NCBI RefSeq assembly: GCF_003755185.1
Contig: NZ_RKIC01000011.1
Location: forward strand, 219,009-283,008
From: Frigoribacterium sp. PhB24
GTDB lineage: Bacteria; Actinomycetota; Actinomycetes; Actinomycetales; Microbacteriaceae
DNA: 64,000 nucleotides
Direction: 5' to 3'
In this document: positions 43,842-51,617 of the stretch, one piece after another
Layout of the letters: every line of letters starts with the position of its first letter
How positions within the stretch are numbered: the first letter of the stretch is position 1
The notes under the pieces: model-generated
Databases searched by the model: none
The model's input: only the letters and a program-made list of their open reading frames with translations
What the model was told of the DNA's origin: nothing
Made by a program: the position numbers and the translations under genes

Positions 43842-44173
43842 CCCGTCCGCAGCACCGTCCCTGCCCTGGCGGCGTCACTGTCCTGACGCCGACCCTGCCC
43901 TGCTGCTGACCCTGCCCGGCTGCCGACCCCGCTGTTAAGGGTGTCGCGACGGGTGCGCGTCCGGAGGGCGCCCGGGGTGACGGGAGTGGCGGAGCCGGGC
44001 CGAGCGCAGAACGCCCGACCCGGCCCGGGGCCCTCACCGCAGGGAAGGGAGGGCCTCGAGGTGTGATCGGCACGCAACCCGATTTGCGCCGATCACTCGT
44101 GAGGATCGTAGCGTGGAATGTCACATGTCCGCAAATCGGCGTCCACCGTCGGCGGCTCTGGGATGATGTCTTC
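43842..44173. other. 332-bp spacer between the TetR gene and hisS
   Basis: The first part holds a repetitive CTGCCC/CTGACC-rich stretch and a GC hairpin (GCCGGGCC near 43993, GGCCCGG near 44020) that could end the TetR transcript. Further right is a 9-bp inverted repeat GTGATCGGC/GCCGATCAC (44063-44071, 44088-44096) and an inverted pair CGATTTGCG/CGCAAATCG (44080-44088, about 44130-44138). These may be operator or leader structures for hisS. No gene is supported. Confidence 0.4.
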
Positions 44174-45415
44174 ATGCCGACCCCCGTCAACCCGCCGCGC
44201 GGCATGCGCGACCACCTGCCCGCCGACAAGAGGCGCCGCGAGGGTGTCCTCTCGGTCATCCGAGGCGTCTACCGCTCCTACGGCTTCGACGAGATCGAGA
44301 CGCCCGTGGTCGAAGAGAGCTCGCGCCTCCATTCGGGTCTCGGGGGCGACAACGAGAAGCAGGTCTTCGCGGTCCTCCGACGGGGCCTCGACCTCGACGA
44401 CCTGCGGTCGGCCGAGAGCGTCCTCGGTCTGGCCGACCTGGGGCTCCGTTTCGACCTGACGGTGCCGCTCGCCCGCTTCTACGCGTCGCACCGGGCCGAG
44501 CTGCCGACGGTCTTCCGCTCCGTCCAGATCGCCCCGGTGTGGCGGGCCGAGCGGCCGCAGAAGGGGCGCTACCGACAGTTCGTCCAGTGCGACATCGACG
44601 TCCTTGGCGAGGCCGGGCCCCTGGCCGAGATCGAACTGATCCAGGCCACCACCGCCGTGCTCGAGGCCCTGGGCCTCACCGGGACGACGATCCGGGTGAA
44701 CGACCGACGCATCCTGCTGGCGATGCTCGCCCACTGGTCCGTGCCCGAGGCGCTCACCGACCAGGCCCTGATCGTCGTCGACAAGCTCGACAAGGTCGGC
44801 GTCGACGGCGTCGTGGCCGAGCTGGTCGACCTCGGCGTCACGACTCCCGGCCTCGACGACGCGCTGGCGCAGCTGGCCGACGCCTCGTGGGCCACCGGCG
44901 AGGGCGACGACGCTCCCTGGCTCGACCGGGCCGCGTTCGCCGACCTGGTCGCGCTGCGCGACGCGTTGCCGGGTGCGACCCTGCGGTTCGATCCGACGCT
45001 CGTCCGTGGCATGGGCTACTACACGGGGACGATCTTCGAGATCGCCCACCCCGACGTGCCCTACTCGCTCGGCGGAGGTGGTCGCTACGACGGCATGATC
45101 GGTCGCTTCCTCGGCAGCGAGGTGCCCGCGGCCGGTTTCTCGCTGGGGTTCGAACGTCTCGTCGACCTGGTGACGCTCGCGACCGACGACGACGAGGGGC
45201 TGGCGCTGGTCTACGACAAGAAGGTCGAACCGGTCGAGTTGCTCGCCCTCCAGCGTGAACTGTTGGCGGGCGGTGAGCGGCGTGTGCGCCTCGAGAAGAA
45301 GGCCAAGAACTTCACCAACCAGCTCGACGGCCTCGCGGCGGCGGGGTTCACCCGTTTCGTCACCGTGCGCGGGGGCGAGTCGGCCGCCGACCTCGAGGTC
45401 CGCACGATCGGTTGA
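44174..45415 (+). CDS. hisS: Histidyl-tRNA synthetase
   Basis: A 413-residue class II synthetase. Motif 1 region PPRGMRDHLPADKRRRE, motif 2 FRSVQIAPVWRAERPQKGRYRQFVQCDIDVLG and the HisA peptides LVRGMGYYTGTIFE and GGGGRYDGM are intact, with a short C-terminal anticodon-binding domain. ATG 44174 is chosen from the family N-terminus and a GATGAT box six bases upstream. Confidence 0.95.
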   Translation: MPTPVNPPRGMRDHLPADKRRREGVLSVIRGVYRSYGFDEIETPVVEESSRLHSGLGGDNEKQVFAVLRRGLDLDDLRSAESVLGLADLGLRFDLTVPLARFYASHRAELPTVFRSVQIAPVWRAERPQKGRYRQFVQCDIDVLGEAGPLAEIELIQATTAVLEALGLTGTTIRVNDRRILLAMLAHWSVPEALTDQALIVVDKLDKVGVDGVVAELVDLGVTTPGLDDALAQLADASWATGEGDDAPWLDRAAFADLVALRDALPGATLRFDPTLVRGMGYYTGTIFEIAHPDVPYSLGGGGRYDGMIGRFLGSEVPAAGFSLGFERLVDLVTLATDDDEGLALVYDKKVEPVELLALQRELLAGGERRVRLEKKAKNFTNQLDGLAAAGFTRFVTVRGGESAADLEVRTIG

Positions 45416-46798
<1,383 letters not shown>

Positions 46799-46818
46799 CG
46801 CGATCCGCGCCTCCTCGG

Positions 46819-46846
46819 GGCCCGTCCTGCTCGTGCGGGGCGGGCC
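46819..46846 (+). terminator. Hairpin downstream of eno
   Basis: GGCCCG (46819-46824) pairs with CGGGCC (46841-46846), extended by three inner pairs including one G-T, and is followed by a T-containing stretch. An 11-mer copy lies just upstream (46805-46815). Confidence 0.45.
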
Positions 46847-46871
46847 TCCGTCGTTCCCCAGTGACGTCGTT

Positions 46872-46877
46872 TAGGCT
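46872..46877 (+). promoter_or_regulatory. -10 box TAGGCT of a leaderless promoter
   Basis: TAGGCT ends six bases before ATG 46884 of the FtsB-like gene. Confidence 0.55.
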
Positions 46878-46883
46878 CGTCGC

Positions 46884-47441
46884 ATGCCCCGTGAGACCTC
46901 GAACCGCCGTGTGCCGGTGACCCTGCCGGCCGGCGAGACGCCGACGGGCCACTGGCTGCGCACGATCCGGTTCTCGGGCTTCAGCGTGCTCATGCTGGTG
47001 ATCCTCGTCATGTTCGTCGTCATCCTCGCGCCCTCGTTGCGCACGTTGATCCAGCAGCAACAACAGATCGCGGCCCTCCAGGACGACGTCCGTCAGCAAG
47101 AAGAGTCCGTCGACGAGTTGAAAGAAGACGTGGCGCGGTGGAGCGACCCGGCGTACATCGAGGCGCAGGCCCGGGACCGCCTGCTCTACGTCTACCCCGG
47201 CGAGTACAGCTACCTGGTCATGGGCGACGACGCGGCTCCGATCTCGGGCACGGCTCCGGGCACCGGAACGACGATCAGCGACTCGTTGCAGACGCCCCAG
47301 GTCGACTGGGTGGCGGCCATGACTGCCTCGGTCCTCGACGCCGGCCTGAGCGACGAACCCGCGACCGAACTCGTCGCCCCCGACATCAGCGGCAGCCAGG
47401 TGCCCGCCCCGACCTCCGAGCAGACAGGTGGCACGCCGTGA
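46884..47441 (+). CDS. FtsB/DivIC-like septum formation initiator
   Basis: A 185-residue single-pass membrane protein. The helix at about 30-52 is followed by a coiled coil rich in Gln/Glu (about 55-85, QQQQQIAALQDDV) and the ARWSDPAYIEAQARDRLLYVYPGE segment typical of the DivIC/FtsB family. It acts in the division complex with FtsL and FtsQ. The C-terminal 80 residues are a low-complexity extracytoplasmic tail. The stop overlaps the DUF501 start. Confidence 0.9.
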   Translation: MPRETSNRRVPVTLPAGETPTGHWLRTIRFSGFSVLMLVILVMFVVILAPSLRTLIQQQQQIAALQDDVRQQEESVDELKEDVARWSDPAYIEAQARDRLLYVYPGEYSYLVMGDDAAPISGTAPGTGTTISDSLQTPQVDWVAAMTASVLDAGLSDEPATELVAPDISGSQVPAPTSEQTGGTP

Positions 47442-47995
47442 CCACGCCCCCCTTCGATCCCGTGACCGATGACGACGTCCGCGTCGTGACGGCTCAGCTC
47501 GGGCGTCCCGCGCGCGACGTGATCGGCATCGCCGCTCGGTGCGTCTGCGGTGCACCCACCGTCGTGGCGACGAAACCGCGCCTGGGCGACGGCACGCCGT
47601 TCCCGACGCTCTACTACCTGTGCCACCCCGGTGCCACGGCCGCCGTGTCGACCCTCGAAGCCACCGGCGTGATGGTCGAGTTCACCGGCCTGCTCGAATC
47701 GGACCCCGAGTTGCGGGCCCGGTACCAGGCCGCGCACGAGGCCTACCTCGCCGACCGCGAGGGCATCGAGCACGTCGACGAGATCGACCACGTGACGGCG
47801 GGCGGTATGCCCGAGCGGATCAAGTGCCTGCACGCCCTGGTCGGCCACGCACTGGCCGCCGGGCCGGGCGTCAATCCGTTCGGCGACCTCGCCCTCGAGC
47901 GGGCGGCGTGGAGCCCCGACGTGTGCCGGTGCCCCGACTACCTGGCCGACGACAGCGCCTTCGTCGACGCTCCTGCGCTCGGCGGGGGAGCCTGA
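47438..47995 (+). CDS. DUF501 family protein
   Basis: A 185-residue protein of DUF501. CVCGAPTVVATKPRLGDGTPFPTLYYLCHP, YLADREGIEHVDEID and GGMPERIKCLHALVGHALAAGPGVNPFGD are hallmark blocks; the conserved Cys/His suggest a metal site. It typically sits between the FtsB-like gene and ppx or a following gene in actinobacteria. The biochemical function is not established. GTG 47438 overlaps the previous stop. Confidence 0.9.
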   Translation: MTTPPFDPVTDDDVRVVTAQLGRPARDVIGIAARCVCGAPTVVATKPRLGDGTPFPTLYYLCHPGATAAVSTLEATGVMVEFTGLLESDPELRARYQAAHEAYLADREGIEHVDEIDHVTAGGMPERIKCLHALVGHALAAGPGVNPFGDLALERAAWSPDVCRCPDYLADDSAFVDAPALGGGA

Positions 47996-48000
47996 CGCGC

Positions 48001-49248
48001 GTGCGCCGTTCCGGTGGGTTCGTGGTGGCGATCGTGCTGGGGGCCCTCGTCGCGGCCGTCGTGCCGGCCTCGGCCGCGACGGCCGACCAGGTCCGTGACG
48101 CCGAGTACTGGCTCGCCGACTACGGCGTCCAGCGGGCGTGGCAGACCACGCGGGGCGCAGGGACCACCGTCGCCGTGATCGACACGGGCGTCGACTCCTC
48201 CGTCCGCGAGCTGCAGGGCGTCGTCGTCGGCGGCACCGACGTCTCGGGGCTCGGCTCGGCCGACGGTCAGACTCCGGTCGGCGACGACCCGAACCACGGC
48301 ACCTTGGTGGGGTCGATGGTCGCCGGCCGCGGCACCGGTCCGGGCGACGGTGTGATCGGCGTCGCGCCCGAGGCCGACCTCCTCTCGGTGTCGGTGGGCT
48401 TCGGATCATCGGCCGTGGACTCCGACGACCAGATCGCCCGGGCGGTGCGGTGGTCGGTCGACGCGGGGGCCGACGTCATCAACATGTCGTTGACCCGCAA
48501 CACGCTCGACTGGCCGACCAGCTGGGACGACGCCTTCCTCTACGCCATGGAGCACGACGTCGTCGTCGTCGCGGCGGCCGGCAACCGTGGCAGCGGCACG
48601 ACCGAAGTGGGCGCCCCGGCGACGATGCCGGGCGTGCTCACCGTCGCCGGGGTGGACCGGCAGGGCACGGCGAGTTTCGACGCGTCGAGTCAGGGCATCA
48701 CGATCGGCGTGGCCGCCCCGAGCGAGGACCTCGTCGGCGTCGGTCCGGGCGACGTCCACTACAGCTGGAGCGGCACGAGCGGGGCCACGCCCCTCGTCGC
48801 GGGCATCGTCGCGCTCGTGCGCAGCGCCCATCCCGAGCTCGGCGCGGCCGACGTCATCAACCGCGTCGTGTCGACGGCGACCCCCAAGGGCTCCTCGACG
48901 CCGGACCCTCTGTACGGCTACGGGCTCGTCGACGCCGCGGCGGCCGTGAACGCCTCGGTGCCCGCGGTCGCCGCGAACCCGATGGGCGACCTGGCCGAGT
49001 GGATCCGCGTGCACCGACGTGCCGACGTGCCGGCGCCGTCGGCCCCGGCGACCAACCCCACGGACGAGGCCCCCGTCCCGACGCCCGTGCCCGATCCGGG
49101 GCAGCCGTTGGCGGTCCTCCTGCCCACCGTCGAGACCATGCGGTCCACGGGCATCCCGTTGATCGTCTTCACGGTCTTCGGCGGAGCCGCCGTCCTCGTC
49201 GCCGTCGGAGCCGTCCGCCAGTTCAGGCGCGCGCGGCGCTCGGGGTAA
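48001..49248 (+). CDS. Membrane-anchored subtilisin-like serine protease (mycosin-like)
   Basis: A 415-residue S8 protease. A signal peptide (about 1-26) precedes the catalytic domain with D61 (VIDTGVD), H99 (DPNHGT), oxyanion N195 (AGNRG) and S260 (SGTSGATP). A Pro/Ala linker leads to one C-terminal membrane helix (about 380-402), as in MycP proteases. No other type VII secretion genes lie in the window, so the link to that system is open. Confidence 0.87.
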   Translation: MRRSGGFVVAIVLGALVAAVVPASAATADQVRDAEYWLADYGVQRAWQTTRGAGTTVAVIDTGVDSSVRELQGVVVGGTDVSGLGSADGQTPVGDDPNHGTLVGSMVAGRGTGPGDGVIGVAPEADLLSVSVGFGSSAVDSDDQIARAVRWSVDAGADVINMSLTRNTLDWPTSWDDAFLYAMEHDVVVVAAAGNRGSGTTEVGAPATMPGVLTVAGVDRQGTASFDASSQGITIGVAAPSEDLVGVGPGDVHYSWSGTSGATPLVAGIVALVRSAHPELGAADVINRVVSTATPKGSSTPDPLYGYGLVDAAAAVNASVPAVAANPMGDLAEWIRVHRRADVPAPSAPATNPTDEAPVPTPVPDPGQPLAVLLPTVETMRSTGIPLIVFTVFGGAAVLVAVGAVRQFRRARRSG

Positions 49249-49251
49249 GGT
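49246..49251 (+). promoter_or_regulatory. -10 box TAAGGT of ndh
   Basis: It overlaps the end of the protease gene; a short leader with AAGGAGA (49274-49280) leads to GTG 49288. Confidence 0.5.
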
Positions 49252-49287
49252 CGTCTGCGACACCCCCATCTCAAGGAGACATTCGCC

Positions 49288-50847
49288 GTGCCCAAAATCC
49301 TCATCGTCGGCGGCGGCTACGCCGGTTTCTACACCGCCTGGAAGCTCGAGAAGTGGCTGCGCGCGGGTGAGGCCGAGGTCACGATCGTCGACCCGTTGCC
49401 CTACATGACGTACCAGCCGTTCCTGCCCGAGGTGGCCGCCGGCTCGATCGAGCCGCGCCACGCGGTCGTCGCCCTCCGACGCCACCTCAAGAAGACGAAC
49501 GTCGTCACGGCCAAGGTGACCGGTGTCGACCACGCCTCGAGGACCGCCACCATCACGCCCGAGGTGGGCGACGCCTGGACGATGCAGTACGACCAGATCG
49601 TCATGACGGCCGGTGCCGTGTCGCGCACCTTCCCGATCCCGGGCGTGGCCGACGAGGCGATCGGCCTGAAGACCATCGAAGAGGCCGCCGCGATCCGCGA
49701 CAAGGTGCTCACGAACTTCCAGAAGGCCGCCAACCTGCCGGCCGGTCCCGAGCGCGACCGGCTCCTCACGGTCGTCGTCATCGGCGGCGGCTTCGCCGGA
49801 ATCGAGGTGTTCGCCGAACTGCGCAGCTTCGCCAGCGACCTGCTGAAGAACTACCCCGACCTCACCATCGACGACACCCACTTCCACCTCGTCGAGGCCA
49901 TGGGCCGCATCATGCCCGAGGTGTCGCTCAAGACGAGCCACTGGGTGCTGAAGAACCTCGCGGAACGCGCCGCCACCGTCCACCTCGACACCCAGCTGCA
50001 GTCCGCGGTCGGGGGCAAGATCGAGCTCTCGACCGGTGAGTCGTTCGAGTCCGACCTCATCGTCTGGACGGCCGGCGTCATGGCCAACCCGATGGTCCGC
50101 GGAACCGACTTCCCGCTCGAGCAGCGCGGTCGCATCACCGTGAAGGCCGACCTGCGCATCGTCGACGGCGACACCGTCGTCCCCGACGCCTGGGCCTGCG
50201 GCGACGTCGCGGCCACCCCCGACCTGACCGGCAAGGGCGTGGGCGGATTCTGCGTGCCGAACGCCCAGCACGCCGTCCGCATGGGCAAGCGCCTCGCGAA
50301 GAACGTCGTCGCGTCGCTCCGCGGCGAAGGGCTCGTCGACTACAAGCACGAGAACCTCGGGGCCGTCGCCGGCCTCGGCCTCAACGTCGGGGTGTTCCAG
50401 AGCGGCAAGTTCGCCATGAAGGGCTTCCCGGCCTGGGCCGCCCACCGCGGGTACCACGGCATGGCGATGCCTTCCTTCGAGCGCAAGTTCCGCGTCGTCG
50501 GCGGCTGGTGGAACAACTTGTGGCTGGGGCGCGACATCGTCTCGCTCGACAACCGCGAGCGTCCCCGTGCGGCCTTCGAGGAGTTCGCCTCGCGTCCGAA
50601 GCCCGCCGTCGAGACGCCCGCCGAGGCGAGCGCTCCCGCGTCCGTGGGTGCGGGTCAGCCCGTCGGTGAGGCCGGGCCCGCGTACGCGAACCCGGTCGAA
50701 GACGACGGAACGGCAAAGAAGGGCACGGCCGAAGGGGGCGAGGCAGCTGCCGAGGCTCCGCGCAAGGCTCCGGCCCGCAAGCCCGCCGCGAAGAAGACGG
50801 CCGCCGGCCCGACTGCCGCGACAGACACGGTGCCCGCCTCCGAGTGA
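49288..50847 (+). CDS. ndh: Type II NADH dehydrogenase with Lys/Ala/Pro-rich tail
   Basis: A 519-residue flavoprotein that passes electrons from NADH to menaquinone without pumping protons. The FAD loop is VGGGYAGFY, the NAD loop VVVIGGGFAGIE, and the second FAD motif GDTVVPDAWACGDVA. The C-terminal hydrophobic-amphipathic region (about 380-420) should bind the membrane. From about 435 a non-conserved tail ends in histone-like RKAPARKPAAKKTAAG. The start GTG has AAGGAGA upstream. Confidence 0.92.
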   Translation: MPKILIVGGGYAGFYTAWKLEKWLRAGEAEVTIVDPLPYMTYQPFLPEVAAGSIEPRHAVVALRRHLKKTNVVTAKVTGVDHASRTATITPEVGDAWTMQYDQIVMTAGAVSRTFPIPGVADEAIGLKTIEEAAAIRDKVLTNFQKAANLPAGPERDRLLTVVVIGGGFAGIEVFAELRSFASDLLKNYPDLTIDDTHFHLVEAMGRIMPEVSLKTSHWVLKNLAERAATVHLDTQLQSAVGGKIELSTGESFESDLIVWTAGVMANPMVRGTDFPLEQRGRITVKADLRIVDGDTVVPDAWACGDVAATPDLTGKGVGGFCVPNAQHAVRMGKRLAKNVVASLRGEGLVDYKHENLGAVAGLGLNVGVFQSGKFAMKGFPAWAAHRGYHGMAMPSFERKFRVVGGWWNNLWLGRDIVSLDNRERPRAAFEEFASRPKPAVETPAEASAPASVGAGQPVGEAGPAYANPVEDDGTAKKGTAEGGEAAAEAPRKAPARKPAAKKTAAGPTAATDTVPASE

Positions 50848-50864
50848 TCCCCGAGCACGTCCGT

Positions 50865-50900
50865 GACGCCCGCCCGCTGCCGAGCAGCGTGGCGGGCGTC
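50865..50900 (+). terminator. Strong hairpin downstream of ndh
   Basis: A stem of 16 pairs with one bulge: GACGCCCGCC/GGCGGGCGTC outside and CGCTGC/GCAGCG inside, with a CGA loop, followed by a T-containing tail. It separates ndh from tRNA-Leu. Confidence 0.7.
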
Positions 50901-50910
50901 CGTGTTCTCG

Positions 50911-50916
50911 TAGGCT
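50911..50916 (+). promoter_or_regulatory. -10 box TAGGCT of tRNA-Leu
   Basis: The box lies ten bases before the mature 5' end of the tRNA at 50927. Confidence 0.45.
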
Positions 50917-50926
50917 GGTCGTCCGG

Positions 50927-51000
50927 GCCCCCGTAGCCCAATCGGCAGAGGCAGGCGACTTAAAATCGCTTCAGTCAGGGTTCGAGTCCCTGCGGGGGCA
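50927..51000 (+). tRNA. tRNA-Leu (anticodon UAA) with short variable arm
   Basis: A 74-nt cloverleaf: acceptor GCCCCCG (50927-50933) / CGGGGGC (50993-50999), discriminator A, no encoded CCA. The anticodon stem GGCGA/TCGCT holds the loop CTTAAAA with anticodon TAA at 50961-50963. The T-arm is CAGGG-TTCGAGT-CCCTG. The variable region is only five bases (TCAGT), so it looks like a class I tRNA, although most tRNA-Leu have a long variable arm. It decodes the rare codon UUA. Confidence 0.9.
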
Positions 51001-51085
51001 CCTCCCACCGGCGTGGGCGCGCGGACACCGGACTCGGAGTCGTGTCGACCCGGCGGCGTTCGCGACGACGTGCAGGACGCAGCCT

Positions 51086-51165
51086 CGCGTGGTCGACCGC
51101 GGCCGCGCCTCCTGGCCGCGGCTGCGCCTCCTGACCGCGGCTGCGCCTCCTGGCCGCGCCGCCTC
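51086..51165. repeat. 19-bp tandem repeat array (three core copies)
   Basis: The core GCGCCTCCT starts at 51105, 51124 and 51143, exactly 19 bp apart, with CTGGCCGCGG or CTGACCGCGG between. The first copy contains the full 11-mer (51103-51113). Confidence 0.8.
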
Positions 51166-51231
51166 ACCCGAGGCTTTCGCGCGCCGGGCCGTCGGGTGTG
51201 CCACGTCCCCCCGTCACGTCCCGTGCCGGGT

Positions 51232-51302
51232 CGGCAACTCAGGAGATCAGCGCGTTGCGGGGGTGATACGCCCCAGGGTTCGGTCGTTCTCCTGAGTTGC
51301 CG
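51232..51302. repeat. 71-bp inverted-repeat element C
   Basis: The ends CGGCAACTCAGGAGA and TCTCCTGAGTTGCCG are perfect 15-bp inverted repeats. The interior differs from the other copies. Confidence 0.9.
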
Positions 51303-51360
51303 CCTGCGCCGGCGTCCGGTCCGACCGCCGGGACCGCCGGGGCCGCCGGACGCGCCGGGT

Positions 51361-51431
51361 CGGCAACTCAGGAGATCGACGCGGACGGCCCTCTGAGAGG
51401 CGCGTCCGTCGGTCGTTCTCCTGAGTTGCCG
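51361..51431. repeat. 71-bp inverted-repeat element D
   Basis: It has the same perfect 15-bp ends as C. The interior differs in sequence but keeps complementarity (CGCGGAC-type left arm against GTCCGTC-type right arm). C and D are spaced by 129 bp. Confidence 0.9.
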
Positions 51432-51448
51432 GCGGGTAGTACGGCATC

Positions 51449-51493
51449 GCGGCAGAGGAGCCCGCGGCAGAGGAGCCCGCGGCAGAGGCATCC
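51449..51493. repeat. 15-bp tandem repeat x3
   Basis: GCGGCAGAGGAGCCC occurs twice in a row and then once with two changes (GCGGCAGAGGCATCC). Confidence 0.8.
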
Positions 51494-51527
51494 CCGGCGA
51501 GACGGCGCTCGACGGCAGCTGTCGTCC

Positions 51528-51612
51528 CCGGGGCAGACGTCGTGCCGGGGCAGGCGTCGTGCCGGGGCAGGCGTTGTGCCGGGGCACGCGTCGAGCCGGG
51601 GCCCGCTGTCGA
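51528..51612. repeat. 17-bp tandem repeat x5
   Basis: CCGGGGC recurs at 51528, 51545, 51562, 51579 and 51596, with spacers such as AGGCGTCGTG. The array ends at the stop codon of the leftward gene at 51618. Together with the other arrays it fills the 615-bp gene-free stretch 51003-51617. Confidence 0.75.
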
Positions 51613-51617
51613 GCGGG

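Noticed and set aside
43066..43938. Rightward 290-codon frame overlapping the TetR gene
   Set aside because: Ser/Arg/Pro-rich shadow of the TetR coding sequence in another frame.
44041..44173. T-box or other riboswitch upstream of hisS
   Set aside because: No T-box bulge sequence or antiterminator is visible, and the hisS start looks close to a -10 box; only inverted repeats can be supported.
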